DNA of 64,000 nucleotides from Flavobacterium aquidurense (GCA_900107365.1 FNPS01000008.1:62001-126000), one strand, 5' to 3'; positions 52,057-61,432 are shown, numbered from the stretch's first letter. The notes: generated by a model not told the origin, from the letters alone. Made by a program: numbers and translations.

Positions 52057-53610
52057 TTATTTCGGGTTAAAAACCAAAAACGGTATAATCATTTCTTCTA
52101 ATGAAATTCCGCCGTGCTGATACGTATTTCTGTAATAACTTACATAATGATTATAGTTGTTTACGTAAGCCAAAAAGAAATCATTTTTAGCAAATATAAA
52201 GGAACTACTCATGTTTATGGCTGGTAAGCCAATGTCTTTCGGTTCTTTTACAACGTACACATCCTTTTGTTCGTAAGTTAAACTACGCCCTGTTTTATAA
52301 CGCAAATTTAAACTTGTATTTTTATCTCCAACCACTTTTGACGGGTTTTTTACATTAATTGTCCCGTGATCTGTAGTCAGAATTAATTTAAAGCCTAACA
52401 ATTGTGCTTGCTGAATGATTTCTAATAATGGAGAATTCTTAAACCAGCTCAAAGTCAGAGAACGATACGCTTTATCGTCAGAAGCCAATTCTTTTACTAC
52501 TTCCATTTCAGTTTTAGCGTGCGATAACATATCTACAAAATTGTAAACAACTGTTACTAAATCGTTGCCTTTTAAAGCTTTGAAGTTTTCTGCTAGTTTT
52601 TTACCACCTGCGTAATTGGTGATTTTAAAATAATCTTCCTTTAGATTTAATCCCAAACGTTTTAGTTGGGCCGAAAGAAATTCGGCTTCATAAAGGTTTT
52701 TTCCACCATCTTCAACATCATTTTTCCAATATTGTGGGAATTGCTTTTCCATTTCGATTGGTAATAACCCAGAGAAAATAGCATTTCTGGCATACTGCGT
52801 CGCTGTTGGAAGTATAGAGAAATAGGGAACCTCTTTTTCTAATTTATAATAGTTAGAAACCACAGTTTCAAAAGATTTCCATTGATCATAACGCAAATTG
52901 TCAATTACAACAAACAAGATTGGTTTGTCTTTCTTTTTAAGTTCCGGAACTACTAATTCCTTGAATAAATTATGTGATTGAATTGGTTTATCTGCTTTTG
53001 GTGCAAACCAGTCTTCGTAATTTCTTTCAATGTATTTTCCGAATTGCGAATTGGCTTCAACCTTTTGAGATTCAAGGATTTCAATCATTCCCTGATCGTT
53101 AATATTTTCTAATTCTAATTCCCAGAAAATCAGCTTTTTATACAATTCAACCCAATCTTCAAAAGAATTAACCATTGCTAATTCCATTGAAATTTTGCGG
53201 AACTCCTTCTGGTAATCTAAAGTTGTTTTTTCAGAAATTAAGCGTGAATGATCCAGATTTTTCTTTAAACTCAATAAAATCTGATTTGGATTTACGGGTT
53301 TAATTAAATAATCAGCGATTTTAGAACCAATGGCTTCTTCCATTATATATTCTTCTTCACTTTTGGTAATCATAATCATAGGAATGGCCGATTTTTTTTC
53401 TTTCATTTCAGAAAGTGTTTCCAAACCGCTCATTCCGGGCATATTTTCATCCAAAAAAACAATATCAAAATTGTCTTCTTCAAATAGAGCAATAGCGTCT
53501 AATCCGTTGTTACAAGTAGTTACAGCGTAGTTTTTTTTCTCCAGAAATAATATATGTGGTTTTAAAAGATCGATTTCATCGTCGACCCAAAGTATTTTTA
53601 TCTTATCCAT
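52057..53610 (-). CDS. porX: PorX response regulator of type IX secretion (receiver + PglZ)
   Basis: A 517-aa protein. Receiver domain (1-115): acidic D10/D11, phospho-acceptor D54 in VFLDENMPGMSG, K104 in DYLIKPVNP. A helical linker (~120-220) leads to a PglZ (alkaline phosphatase-like) domain (~225-500). There, VVIDNLRYDQWKSF has the metal ligands and T271 lies in PTATQYARNAIFSG; the domain also has KLILTTDHGTINV. PorX regulates type IX secretion in Porphyromonas and Flavobacterium; the PglZ part has been shown to act on oligonucleotides (established work, recalled). No histidine kinase PorY is seen in the window. Confidence 0.95.
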   Translation of the reverse strand: MDKIKILWVDDEIDLLKPHILFLEKKNYAVTTCNNGLDAIALFEEDNFDIVFLDENMPGMSGLETLSEMKEKKSAIPMIMITKSEEEYIMEEAIGSKIADYLIKPVNPNQILLSLKKNLDHSRLISEKTTLDYQKEFRKISMELAMVNSFEDWVELYKKLIFWELELENINDQGMIEILESQKVEANSQFGKYIERNYEDWFAPKADKPIQSHNLFKELVVPELKKKDKPILFVVIDNLRYDQWKSFETVVSNYYKLEKEVPYFSILPTATQYARNAIFSGLLPIEMEKQFPQYWKNDVEDGGKNLYEAEFLSAQLKRLGLNLKEDYFKITNYAGGKKLAENFKALKGNDLVTVVYNFVDMLSHAKTEMEVVKELASDDKAYRSLTLSWFKNSPLLEIIQQAQLLGFKLILTTDHGTINVKNPSKVVGDKNTSLNLRYKTGRSLTYEQKDVYVVKEPKDIGLPAINMSSSFIFAKNDFFLAYVNNYNHYVSYYRNTYQHGGISLEEMIIPFLVFNPK

Positions 53611-53802
53611 AAACGTAATTAGTTTTTAATGCAATTTAAAAGTATAGAACTTAAAAAGTATTAAAAATAGTATAAAATTCGGAATAATGAATTATGATTT
53701 TTCGATAAAGTCTTTTCTGAAATTAGTTATAACATTGAAAATCAAAGCGAATTGCTGTTAATTTTTAAGAGTAAAACACAAAGCTGTTTATAGTTAATTA
53801 CT

Positions 53803-53810
53803 TATATTTG
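53803..53810 (+). promoter_or_regulatory. Probable -7 element for the HD protein gene
   Basis: TATATTTG matches TAnnTTTG, 22 nt before the GTG start at 53833. No good -33 box is seen. Confidence 0.45.
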
Positions 53811-53832
53811 TTGACCTAAAAATAACCAAATA

Positions 53833-55062
53833 GTGACTCATATCAATAAATTAAAAATATTCAATGACCCTATTTATGGGTTTATTTCTATACCGAACGA
53901 ACTCATCTACGACTTAATTCAACACCCGTATTTTCAGCGATTACGCCGTATTTCGCAAATGGGTTTATCGTATTTGGTTTATCCGGGTGCTAATCATACA
54001 CGTTTTCACCATGCTTTAGGATGTATGCATTTGATGCAGAAAGCTGTTGAAACACTTCGTTTTAAAGGAGTTGCTATTTCAAATGATGAAGAATGTGCTT
54101 TATTGATAGCTATTTTATTGCACGATATTGGTCATGGGCCATTTTCTCATGCTATGGAAAAAAGTATTGTTGAAGATGTAAATCATGAAGCAATTTCATT
54201 GTTATTCATGAACCAGTTGAATGAAGAATTTGATGGAAAACTGAGTTTGGCCATTCAGGTTTTTAAAGGCGAATATCACAGAAAGTTCATGTTGCAATTG
54301 ATTTCAAGTCAATTAGATATGGATCGAATGGATTATTTAAAACGTGATAGTTTTTATACCGGAGTTGCTGAAGGAAATGTCAATTCGGAGCGTTTAATTC
54401 AGATGATGAATGTTGTTGATGGTGTTTTGGTTATCGAAGAAAAAGGAATTTATTCAGTAGAAAAATTCCTGCTTTCGAGAAGATTAATGTATTGGCAGGC
54501 TTATTTGCATAAAACAAGTTTAGTGGCCGAGTTAATTTTGATGAAAGTATTGAAAAGAGCCAAAGAACTAACATTAAAAGGAAACTCCTTACCTTGCAGT
54601 GAGCCACTTTTGTTTTTTATGCAAAACAAAGTAGCCCTGGAAGATTTTGATGCCGAAAAATTGGATTTATTCTCTCAATTAGACGATTTTGATATTATAA
54701 GCGCTTTAAAAGCGTGGCAAAAACAAGATGATTTTATACTTTCTACTTTAAGTAAAATGATCATTAACAGGGATTTATTGAAGATAAAACTGAGTGCGGA
54801 AAAAATCCCGATGGAAGAATCGCAATCAATGAAAGAAGAATTTGCAGAAGAACATCATATTTCGTCTGTAGATGCCGGATATTTTATTTTTAGAGGAAAA
54901 ATTAAAAACCAGGCTTACAGTAAAGAGGCTGAACCGATACGAATTTTGAAAAAAGATAAAACAATTGAAGATGTTGTAGAAGCGTCTGATCAGTTGAATT
55001 TGAAATCGTTATCTAAATTGGTGACAAAATATTACATCTGTTTTCCAAAACAACTTATCTAA
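53833..55062 (+). CDS. HD-domain phosphohydrolase (SAMHD1/dGTPase-like)
   Basis: A 409-aa metal-dependent hydrolase. Metal ligands lie in TRFHHALGCMHLM (H59), LLHDIGHGPFSHAME (H97-D98) and SSQLDMDRMDYLKRDS. This order is that of the dNTP triphosphohydrolase-like family. Activity on dNTPs is probable, not proven. The C-terminal ~150 residues are helical. Translation seems to start at GTG. It leads into the lpx block with a 39-bp gap. Confidence 0.9.
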   Translation: MTHINKLKIFNDPIYGFISIPNELIYDLIQHPYFQRLRRISQMGLSYLVYPGANHTRFHHALGCMHLMQKAVETLRFKGVAISNDEECALLIAILLHDIGHGPFSHAMEKSIVEDVNHEAISLLFMNQLNEEFDGKLSLAIQVFKGEYHRKFMLQLISSQLDMDRMDYLKRDSFYTGVAEGNVNSERLIQMMNVVDGVLVIEEKGIYSVEKFLLSRRLMYWQAYLHKTSLVAELILMKVLKRAKELTLKGNSLPCSEPLLFFMQNKVALEDFDAEKLDLFSQLDDFDIISALKAWQKQDDFILSTLSKMIINRDLLKIKLSAEKIPMEESQSMKEEFAEEHHISSVDAGYFIFRGKIKNQAYSKEAEPIRILKKDKTIEDVVEASDQLNLKSLSKLVTKYYICFPKQLI

Positions 55063-55088
55063 AATTAACATTTAAAATCTATTTTTTA

Positions 55089-55096
55089 TATTTTTG
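55089..55096 (+). promoter_or_regulatory. Probable -7 element of the lpxD promoter, very close to the start
   Basis: TATTTTTG ends 5 nt before the ATG at 55102, so the mRNA may be nearly leaderless. TAnnTTTG just before an ATG recurs in Flavobacterium. Independent confirmation of the start site is lacking. Confidence 0.45.
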
Positions 55097-55101
55097 TCGC
55101 A

Positions 55102-56145
55102 ATGAAATTTACAGCAGAACAAATAGCAGGAATTTTAGAAGGAGAAGTTGTTGGGAATCCTAACGCAGAAGTTTCTCGGCTATCTAAAATAGAGGAAGGC
55201 GAGGAAGGATCGCTTACTTTTTTGGCTAATCCCAAATATATCAACTACATATATACTACCAAGGCTTCGGTGACAATTGTTAATGATAGCTTTGTACCAG
55301 AACAGGAAATTACTACAACCTTGATAAAAGTTGAAGATGCTTATGCGTCTTTTTCTAAACTTTTGCAGTTTTACAATCAGGTAAAGTTGAATAAAAACGG
55401 AATAGAAGCGCAATCTTTTATGTCTGAAGGAACTAAATATGGCGAAAATTTATATTTAGGGAGTTTTAGTTATATAGGACAAAATGTGGTTTTAGGTACT
55501 AATGTGAAAATTTATCCAAACAGTTTTATTGGCGATAATGTTGTTATTGGCGACAATGTATATATTTTTGCCGGGGCTAAGATATATTCAGAAACCGTTA
55601 TCGGAAACAATTGCACCATTCATTCAGGAACTATAATTGGTGCGGATGGTTTTGGTTTTGTGCCAGATGAAGAGGGTGTTTATAGTAAAGTACCTCAAAT
55701 TGGGAATGTAATTATAGAAGATAATGTAGATATTGGAGCCAATACTACAATTGACAGAGCAACTCTTGGTTCTACTATTATTAGAAAAGGAGTAAAATTA
55801 GACAATCAGATTCAGATTGCCCATAATGTAGAAATTGGTAAAAATACTGTAATTGCTGCTCAATCAGGCGTTGCAGGTTCTACAAAAATTGGCGAAAACT
55901 GTATGATTGGCGGGCAAGTTGGTATCGCAGGACATTTGATTATAGGTAATAATGTAAGGCTTCAGGCTCAATCAGGAGTCGCAAGAAACATCAAGGATGA
56001 TGAGATATTGCAAGGAACGCCTTCACTTGGATATACTGATTTTAATAAATCGTATGTTCATTTTAAGAATTTACCGAAAATTGTGTCCGAACTGGACGAA
56101 TTAAAAAAACAAATAATAAACCCAAAAAATGGAAATAATGGTTAA
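55102..56145 (+). CDS. lpxD: UDP-3-O-(3-hydroxyacyl)glucosamine N-acyltransferase
   Basis: A 347-aa lipid A enzyme. N-terminal uridine-binding domain (FTAEQIAGILEGEVVGNPNAEVSRLSKIEEGEEGSLTFLANPKY), then a left-handed parallel beta-helix with many I/V-G-D/E-N hexapeptides (~105-300). The catalytic His lies in LDNQIQIAHNVEIG. C-terminal helix (~320-345). It adds the second acyl chain in lipid A synthesis. Stop overlaps the next start by 8 bp. Confidence 0.95.
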   Translation: MKFTAEQIAGILEGEVVGNPNAEVSRLSKIEEGEEGSLTFLANPKYINYIYTTKASVTIVNDSFVPEQEITTTLIKVEDAYASFSKLLQFYNQVKLNKNGIEAQSFMSEGTKYGENLYLGSFSYIGQNVVLGTNVKIYPNSFIGDNVVIGDNVYIFAGAKIYSETVIGNNCTIHSGTIIGADGFGFVPDEEGVYSKVPQIGNVIIEDNVDIGANTTIDRATLGSTIIRKGVKLDNQIQIAHNVEIGKNTVIAAQSGVAGSTKIGENCMIGGQVGIAGHLIIGNNVRLQAQSGVARNIKDDEILQGTPSLGYTDFNKSYVHFKNLPKIVSELDELKKQIINPKNGNNG

Positions 56146-57526
56146 ACAGAAGACCATCAAAAATGAAATTTCACTAACAGGAGTTGGATTACACACTGGA
56201 AAAGAAGTTACAATGACTTTTAAACCAGCTCCAATTAATAATGGTTTCACTTTTGTAAGAGTAGATTTGCAAGGTCAACCAGTCATTGAGGCTGATGCTA
56301 ACTATGTTGTTAATACACAAAGAGGTACCAATTTAGAAAAATTAGGTGTAAAAATTCAAACTCCAGAGCACGTTTTGGCTGCATTAGTTGGCTGTGATTT
56401 GGATAATGTCATTATAGAATTAGATGCTTCTGAGCTTCCAATAATGGACGGTTCTTCAAAATATTTTGTTGAAGCAATTGAAAAAGCCGGAATCGAAGAA
56501 CAAGATGCTAAACGTAATGTTTATGTAGTTAAAGAAGTTATTTCTTTTACTGATGAAACTACCGGAAGCGAGATTTTGGTGATGCCAAGCGATGATTATC
56601 AGGTAACTGCAATGGTTGATTTTGGCACTAAAGTTTTAGGAACTCAAAATGCTACTTTAAAAAGTATCGCCGATTTTAAAGATGAAATTGCTAATTCAAG
56701 AACATTTAGTTTCTTGCACGAATTAGAATCTTTATTAGAAAACGGATTAATTAAAGGTGGGGATTTAAACAACGCCATTGTATATGTAGATAAAGAAATT
56801 TCTGATGCTACAATGGAAAATTTAAAGAAAGCGTTTGGAAAAGATAAAATCTCGGTTAAACCAAACGGAGTTTTAGATAACCTTACACTACATTATCCAA
56901 ACGAAGCGGCAAGACATAAATTGCTTGACGTTATTGGAGATTTATCTTTAATCGGAGTTAGAATTCAAGGAAAAATTATTGCTAATAAACCAGGGCATTA
57001 CGTAAATACTCAGTTTGCAAAAAAATTAGCAAAAATTATTAAAATTGAGCAAAGAAACCATGTGCCGGTTTATGACTTGAATTTGGAACCGTTGATGGAT
57101 ATTCATAAAATCATGGCTGTTTTACCTCACAGACCTCCATTTTTATTAATTGATAGAATTATAGAAATGTCAGATAGTCATGTGGTTGGTATGAAGAATG
57201 TTACTATGAATGAGAATTTCTTTGTAGGGCATTTTCCTGAAGCACCGGTTATGCCAGGTGTTTTAATCGTTGAAGCGATGGCACAAACGGGCGGAATTTT
57301 GGTTTTAAGCACCGTTCCGGATCCTGAAAACTATTTGACCTATTTTATGAAAATAGATAATGTTAAATTTAAACACAAAGTATTGCCGGGCGATACATTA
57401 ATTTTCAAATGTGAATTGATTTCTCCTATCAGAAGAGGAATCTGTCATATGCAGGCAAATGCTTATGCAAACGGAAAATTAGTAACTGAGGCAGAATTAA
57501 TGGCTCAAATTGCAAGAAAACAATAA
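56138..57526 (+). CDS. lpxC/fabZ: Bifunctional LpxC deacetylase / FabZ dehydratase
   Basis: A 462-aa fusion. N-terminal LpxC (~1-305): MVKQKTIKNEISLTGVGLHTGKEV, PEHVLAALVGCDLDNVIIELDASELPIMDGSS, and HKLLDVIGDLSLIG. C-terminal FabZ (~315-460): IMAVLPHRPPFLLIDRI and catalytic His/Glu in VGHFPEAPVMPGVLIVEAMAQTGG. It joins the committed step of lipid A synthesis with fatty-acid elongation. The fusion is known in Bacteroidota. Start at the ATG overlapping the lpxD stop; another ATG lies 9 nt upstream. Confidence 0.96.
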   Translation: MVKQKTIKNEISLTGVGLHTGKEVTMTFKPAPINNGFTFVRVDLQGQPVIEADANYVVNTQRGTNLEKLGVKIQTPEHVLAALVGCDLDNVIIELDASELPIMDGSSKYFVEAIEKAGIEEQDAKRNVYVVKEVISFTDETTGSEILVMPSDDYQVTAMVDFGTKVLGTQNATLKSIADFKDEIANSRTFSFLHELESLLENGLIKGGDLNNAIVYVDKEISDATMENLKKAFGKDKISVKPNGVLDNLTLHYPNEAARHKLLDVIGDLSLIGVRIQGKIIANKPGHYVNTQFAKKLAKIIKIEQRNHVPVYDLNLEPLMDIHKIMAVLPHRPPFLLIDRIIEMSDSHVVGMKNVTMNENFFVGHFPEAPVMPGVLIVEAMAQTGGILVLSTVPDPENYLTYFMKIDNVKFKHKVLPGDTLIFKCELISPIRRGICHMQANAYANGKLVTEAELMAQIARKQ

Positions 57527-57600
57527 TAATTAAGTCAATTTTATTGTTTACGTTTGTTGCCCAAATTAGACTATTTTAATTTAAAATATAAAACATACAG

Positions 57601-58386
57601 ATGAATCAACCATTAGCTTATGTTCATCCCGGCGCTAAAATCGCTAAAAATGTTGTAATTGAACCTTTTACAACAATTCACAATAATGTAATTATTGGTG
57701 ACGGTACTTGGATTGGTTCTAATGTGACCATTATGGAAGGTGCTCGTATTGGAAAAAATTGCAATATTTTTCCAGGAGCCGTAATTTCTGCAGTGCCACA
57801 AGATTTAAAATTTGGCGGAGAGGATTCTCTTGCTATTATTGGAGATAATTGTACGATTAGAGAATGTGTTACTATAAATAGAGGTACAGTTGCTTCAGGT
57901 CAGACTATTCTTGGAAACAACTGTTTAGTAATGGCTTATGCGCATATTGCGCACGATTGCGAAATTGGAAATAATGCCATTATTGTAAACGGAGTTGCAT
58001 TAGCAGGTCACGTTGTTGTTGGAAACCATGCTGTAATTGGAGGTTTGGCAGCGATTCACCAATTCATCCATATTGGAGATCATGCTATGATTTCTGGCGG
58101 ATCTTTGGTAAGAAAAGATGTCCCTCCTTATACAAAAGCTGCTAAAGAACCGTTATCTTATGTTGGAATCAATTCAGTTGGTTTACGAAGAAGAGGTTTT
58201 AGCACAGAAAAAATTAGAGAAATTCAGGAAATTTACAGAATTTTATATCAAAAGAATTACAATACCACTCAGGCTTTAAGTATTATTGAAGCAGAAATGG
58301 AAGCTACTCCTGAGAGAGATGAGATTTTAGATTTTATCAGAAATTCATCAAGAGGAATTATGAAAGGTTATTCAGGAAATTATTAA
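57601..58386 (+). CDS. lpxA: UDP-N-acetylglucosamine O-acyltransferase
   Basis: A 261-aa first enzyme of lipid A synthesis. Left-handed beta-helix with hexapeptide repeats (7-190), catalytic H118 in MAYAHIAHDCEIG and the acyl-ruler loop GGLAAIHQFIHIG. C-terminal helical part LRRRGFSTEKIREIQEIYRILYQK is LpxA-typical. It lies between lpxC/fabZ (74-bp gap) and efp. Confidence 0.96.
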   Translation: MNQPLAYVHPGAKIAKNVVIEPFTTIHNNVIIGDGTWIGSNVTIMEGARIGKNCNIFPGAVISAVPQDLKFGGEDSLAIIGDNCTIRECVTINRGTVASGQTILGNNCLVMAYAHIAHDCEIGNNAIIVNGVALAGHVVVGNHAVIGGLAAIHQFIHIGDHAMISGGSLVRKDVPPYTKAAKEPLSYVGINSVGLRRRGFSTEKIREIQEIYRILYQKNYNTTQALSIIEAEMEATPERDEILDFIRNSSRGIMKGYSGNY

Positions 58387-58466
58387 AATACCGTTTAACT
58401 GTTTATTTGTTTGATCGTTTAATCGAATAAACAATTAAACGAATAAACGATTCAACAAATTAAAAA
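58387..58466. repeat. Palindromic intergenic repeat before efp
   Basis: GTTTAATCGAATAAACAATT and AATAAACGATTCAAC units alternate with TTTATTTGTTTGATCG, forming imperfect inverted arms. It lies in the efp leader and may pair to a hairpin. Confidence 0.5.
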
Positions 58467-58477
58467 AACAAAACAAA

Positions 58478-59044
58478 ATGGCATCTACATCAGATATTAG
58501 AAACGGATTGTGTATTAAATTCAATCACGATATTTATAAAATCGTTGAATTTCTTCACGTAAAACCTGGAAAAGGACCTGCTTTCGTAAGAACAAAATTG
58601 AGAAGTTTAACTACAGGAAGAGTATTGGATAATACATTCTCTGCAGGACATAAAATTGACGATGTGCGTGTAGAGACGCATAACTACCAGTTTTTATATG
58701 CTGAAGGAGATGAATTTCATTTTATGAATACAGAATCTTTTGAGCAAATTTCTTTGAATAAAAACATTTTGGATGCTCCGGGATTATTAAAAGAAGGAAC
58801 AAGTGTAATGGTTCAGGTAAATACTGAAACGGATTTACCATTATCTGTAGATATGCCATCTTCTGTAGTTCTTGAAGTTACTTATGCAGAGCCAGGTGTA
58901 AAAGGAAATACTGCTACAAATGCTACAAAATCTGCTACGGTAGAAACAGGAGCATCAGTAAACGTTCCGTTATTTATCAACGAAGGTGATAAAATTAAAA
59001 TTGATACTGCTTCAGGATCTTACATGGAGCGTGTAAAAGAGTAA
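58478..59044 (+). CDS. efp: Translation elongation factor P
   Basis: A 188-aa protein, standard length, three beta-barrel domains. N-terminal SDIRNGLCIKFNHDIYKIVEFLHVKPGKGPAFVRTKLRSL with tip residue K32, followed by domain II (TFSAGHKIDDVRVETHNYQFLYAEGDEFHFM). Domain III ends VPLFINEGDKIKIDTASGSYMERVKE. It relieves stalling at polyproline. K32 is of the type lysylated by EpmA; no EpmA gene is in the window. Confidence 0.97.
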   Translation: MASTSDIRNGLCIKFNHDIYKIVEFLHVKPGKGPAFVRTKLRSLTTGRVLDNTFSAGHKIDDVRVETHNYQFLYAEGDEFHFMNTESFEQISLNKNILDAPGLLKEGTSVMVQVNTETDLPLSVDMPSSVVLEVTYAEPGVKGNTATNATKSATVETGASVNVPLFINEGDKIKIDTASGSYMERVKE

Positions 59045-59054
59045 TTTTTAATTA

Positions 59055-59178
59055 GATAATTTGTCAATGAGTCAATTAGAAAATTGATACATACTCAGAA
59101 ATTGAATAATTTTTATTTTCTAATTGACGCATTTTTCTAATTGACACATTCTCTAATTAACAAATTTTCTAATTAAAA
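59055..59178. repeat. Dispersed repeat (TTTTCTAATTGACxCATT type)
   Basis: Several copies of a TCTAATTGAC-containing unit and the complement GTCAATTAGAAAATTG alternate here. They can form a long hairpin between efp and the LpxD-like gene. The family also occurs at 28727-28803. Confidence 0.65.
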
Positions 59179-59181
59179 TAT

Positions 59182-60111
59182 ATGAAATTTCCAAAGATTC
59201 ATTCTTTACAAGAAATTGCAAGTTTGCTTAATTGCGAATTTATTGGTGACCAGAACTTCCCGGTTTTAGGCATGAACGAAATACATGTTGTTGAATCAGG
59301 AGATATTGTTTTTGTTGACCACCCTAAATATTATGACAAAGCTTTGCAATCAGCAGCGACTATTGTTTTAATTAATAAAAAAGTAGATTGCCCTGAAGGT
59401 AAAGCCCTTTTAATTTCTGATGATCCTTTCAGGGATTTTAATACCTTAACCAAACATTTTAAGCCTTTTCAACATGCAAATGTAGCTATTGCAGCTTCTG
59501 CAGAAATCGGAGAAGGAACATTAATTCAGCCAAATAGTTTTATTGGAAACCACGTTAAAATTGGTAAAAACTGCCTAATACATTCAAATGTTTCTATTTA
59601 CGATCATACTGTAATTGGAGATAATGTAATTATTCATGCAGGAACAATTTTAGGAGCGGATGCTTTTTATTATAAAAAACGTCCGGATGGGTTTGATCAG
59701 TTAATTTCAGGAGGTAGGGTTGTTATCGAAGATAATGTTGGAATTGGAGCTCTTTGTACCATTGATAAAGGTGTTACAGGAGATACAACAATTGGAGAAG
59801 GAACAAAAATTGACAATCAGGTTCATGTAGGACATGATACCGTTATTGGAAAAAAGTGCTTAATAGCTTCACAAACCGGTATAGCTGGTTGTGTTATTAT
59901 TGAAGATGAAGTCACGCTTTGGGGACAGGTTGGTACAACCAGTGGTATCACGATAGGAGCGAAGGCTGTTATTATGGGACAAACCGGAGTTACTAAATCA
60001 GTTGAAGGTGGAAAATCTTATTTTGGAACTCCAATCGAAGAATCACGAGAAAAGTTAAAACAATTAGCTAATATCAAAAAGATTCCTGAAATTCTAAATA
60101 AATTGAAGTAA
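59182..60111 (+). CDS. Second LpxD-like acyltransferase (hexapeptide repeat)
   Basis: A 309-aa paralog of LpxD: N-terminal domain KFPKIHSLQEIASLLNCEFIGDQNFPVLGMNEI...DIVFVDHPKYYDKAL, then the beta-helix (~105-280) with TIGEGTKIDNQVHVGHDTVIGKK (the HVGHD His matching the catalytic position). The C-terminus ends soon after, with a shorter tail than lpxD. A second LpxD-like gene after efp is usual in Bacteroidota; its acceptor or acyl chain differs presumably. Followed by the NTF2-like gene at 1 nt. Confidence 0.88.
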   Translation: MKFPKIHSLQEIASLLNCEFIGDQNFPVLGMNEIHVVESGDIVFVDHPKYYDKALQSAATIVLINKKVDCPEGKALLISDDPFRDFNTLTKHFKPFQHANVAIAASAEIGEGTLIQPNSFIGNHVKIGKNCLIHSNVSIYDHTVIGDNVIIHAGTILGADAFYYKKRPDGFDQLISGGRVVIEDNVGIGALCTIDKGVTGDTTIGEGTKIDNQVHVGHDTVIGKKCLIASQTGIAGCVIIEDEVTLWGQVGTTSGITIGAKAVIMGQTGVTKSVEGGKSYFGTPIEESREKLKQLANIKKIPEILNKLK

Positions 60112-60112
60112 T

Positions 60113-60475
60113 ATGTCTATAAAAGAATTTGTTCAAAAATTTTATAAGTCGGATGCCTTAATTGATAGTGAAATCCTTAAAACCTATTTGCATCCGGATA
60201 TTATAGTGGAGTGGAATAGCAGTAAAGGATTGATTCAGATGGATTATGATTCTATGGTTAATATGGCCAATGAACTTAGTCGTGCGTATGTACGTTCCAA
60301 AGTTAGAATCAGTCATATTATTGCTGAAGATGACTTGGTTTCAATACGTTATTCTCATTTTGTGAAAACGATTGAAAATCCAAGAGAAGAGATGTTATTA
60401 GCCCATTTTTCTACAATTTGGCAAATTAAGGATGATAAATTGTATCGCGGTTATCAAATGAGTCAATTTTCTTAA
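60113..60475 (+). CDS. NTF2-like (SnoaL-fold) protein
   Basis: A 120-aa alpha+beta barrel protein: IKEFVQKFYKSDALIDSEILKTYLHPDIIVEW, then VRISHIIAEDDLVSIRYSHFVKT and LAHFSTIWQIKDDKLYRGYQMSQ. The fold binds small hydrophobic molecules or acts as a small enzyme; no catalytic residue can be named. It starts 1 bp after the LpxD-like gene stop, so is co-translated with it. Confidence 0.8.
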   Translation: MSIKEFVQKFYKSDALIDSEILKTYLHPDIIVEWNSSKGLIQMDYDSMVNMANELSRAYVRSKVRISHIIAEDDLVSIRYSHFVKTIENPREEMLLAHFSTIWQIKDDKLYRGYQMSQFS

Positions 60476-60516
60476 TTTTTTTGAAGACAAAAAGATTAAA
60501 ATACATTACAAAACCT

Positions 60517-60524
60517 TACTTTTG
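60517..60524 (+). promoter_or_regulatory. Probable -7 element of the sucD promoter
   Basis: TACTTTTG matches TAnnTTTG, 35 nt before the sucD ATG. No properly spaced TTG found. Confidence 0.5.
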
Positions 60525-60559
60525 CATCACAATTTTAAAAACTACATAAAATATATATC

Positions 60560-61432
60560 ATGAGTGTTTTAGTTAATAAAGATTCCAAAATAATTGTTCA
60601 AGGATTTACAGGAAGCGAAGGAACTTTCCACGCTTCTCAAATGATTGAGTACGGTACTAATGTTGTTGGTGGTGTTACTCCTGGTAAAGGTGGAACTAGC
60701 CATTTAGATCGTCCGGTTTTTAACACAGTAAAAGATGCTGTTGATCAAGCTGGAGCTGATACATCTATCATTTTTGTACCACCAGCTTTTGCTGCTGATG
60801 CAATTATGGAAGCTGCTGATGCTGGAATTAAAGTAATTATTGCTATTACAGAAGGAATTCCTGTAGCAGATATGATTAAAGCAAATAATTATGTTAAAGA
60901 AAGAAATTCTAGATTAATCGGACCAAACTGCCCAGGTGTTATTACTCCGGGAGAAGCTAAAGTTGGTATTATGCCAGGTTTTGTTTTCAAAAAAGGTACT
61001 GTTGGTATCGTTTCAAAATCAGGAACTTTAACTTACGAAGCTGCTGACCAGGTTGTAAAACAAGGTTTAGGAATTACTACAGCTATCGGAATTGGTGGAG
61101 ATCCAATTATTGGAACTACAACTAAAGAAGCTGTGGAATTATTAATGAACGATCCGGAAACTGAAATTATCATCATGATTGGTGAAATTGGAGGTCAATT
61201 AGAAGCTGATGCTGCTAAATGGGTTAGAGCTGATGGTAACCGTAAGCCAGTTGTTGGTTTTATCGCTGGAGAAACTGCTCCTGCAGGTAGAACGATGGGT
61301 CACGCAGGTGCTATTGTTGGTGGTTCTGATGATACAGCTGCTGCTAAAAAACAAATCATGAGAGACAACGGAATTCACGTTGTTGATTCACCAGCTGAAA
61401 TTGGTAAAAAAGTAAAAGAAGTACTTGGATAA
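60560..61432 (+). CDS. sucD: Succinate-CoA ligase alpha subunit
   Basis: A 290-aa TCA-cycle subunit with an N-terminal CoA-binding Rossmann fold (IIVQGFTGSEGTFHASQMIEYGTNVVGGVTPGKGG). GPNCPGVITPGEAKVGIMPG and SGTLTYEAADQV follow. The phosphorylated active-site His is H248 in GRTMGHAGAIVGGSDD. The beta subunit (sucC) is not in the window, a separation usual in Bacteroidota. Followed by a strong terminator. Confidence 0.97.
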   Translation: MSVLVNKDSKIIVQGFTGSEGTFHASQMIEYGTNVVGGVTPGKGGTSHLDRPVFNTVKDAVDQAGADTSIIFVPPAFAADAIMEAADAGIKVIIAITEGIPVADMIKANNYVKERNSRLIGPNCPGVITPGEAKVGIMPGFVFKKGTVGIVSKSGTLTYEAADQVVKQGLGITTAIGIGGDPIIGTTTKEAVELLMNDPETEIIIMIGEIGGQLEADAAKWVRADGNRKPVVGFIAGETAPAGRTMGHAGAIVGGSDDTAAAKKQIMRDNGIHVVDSPAEIGKKVKEVLG

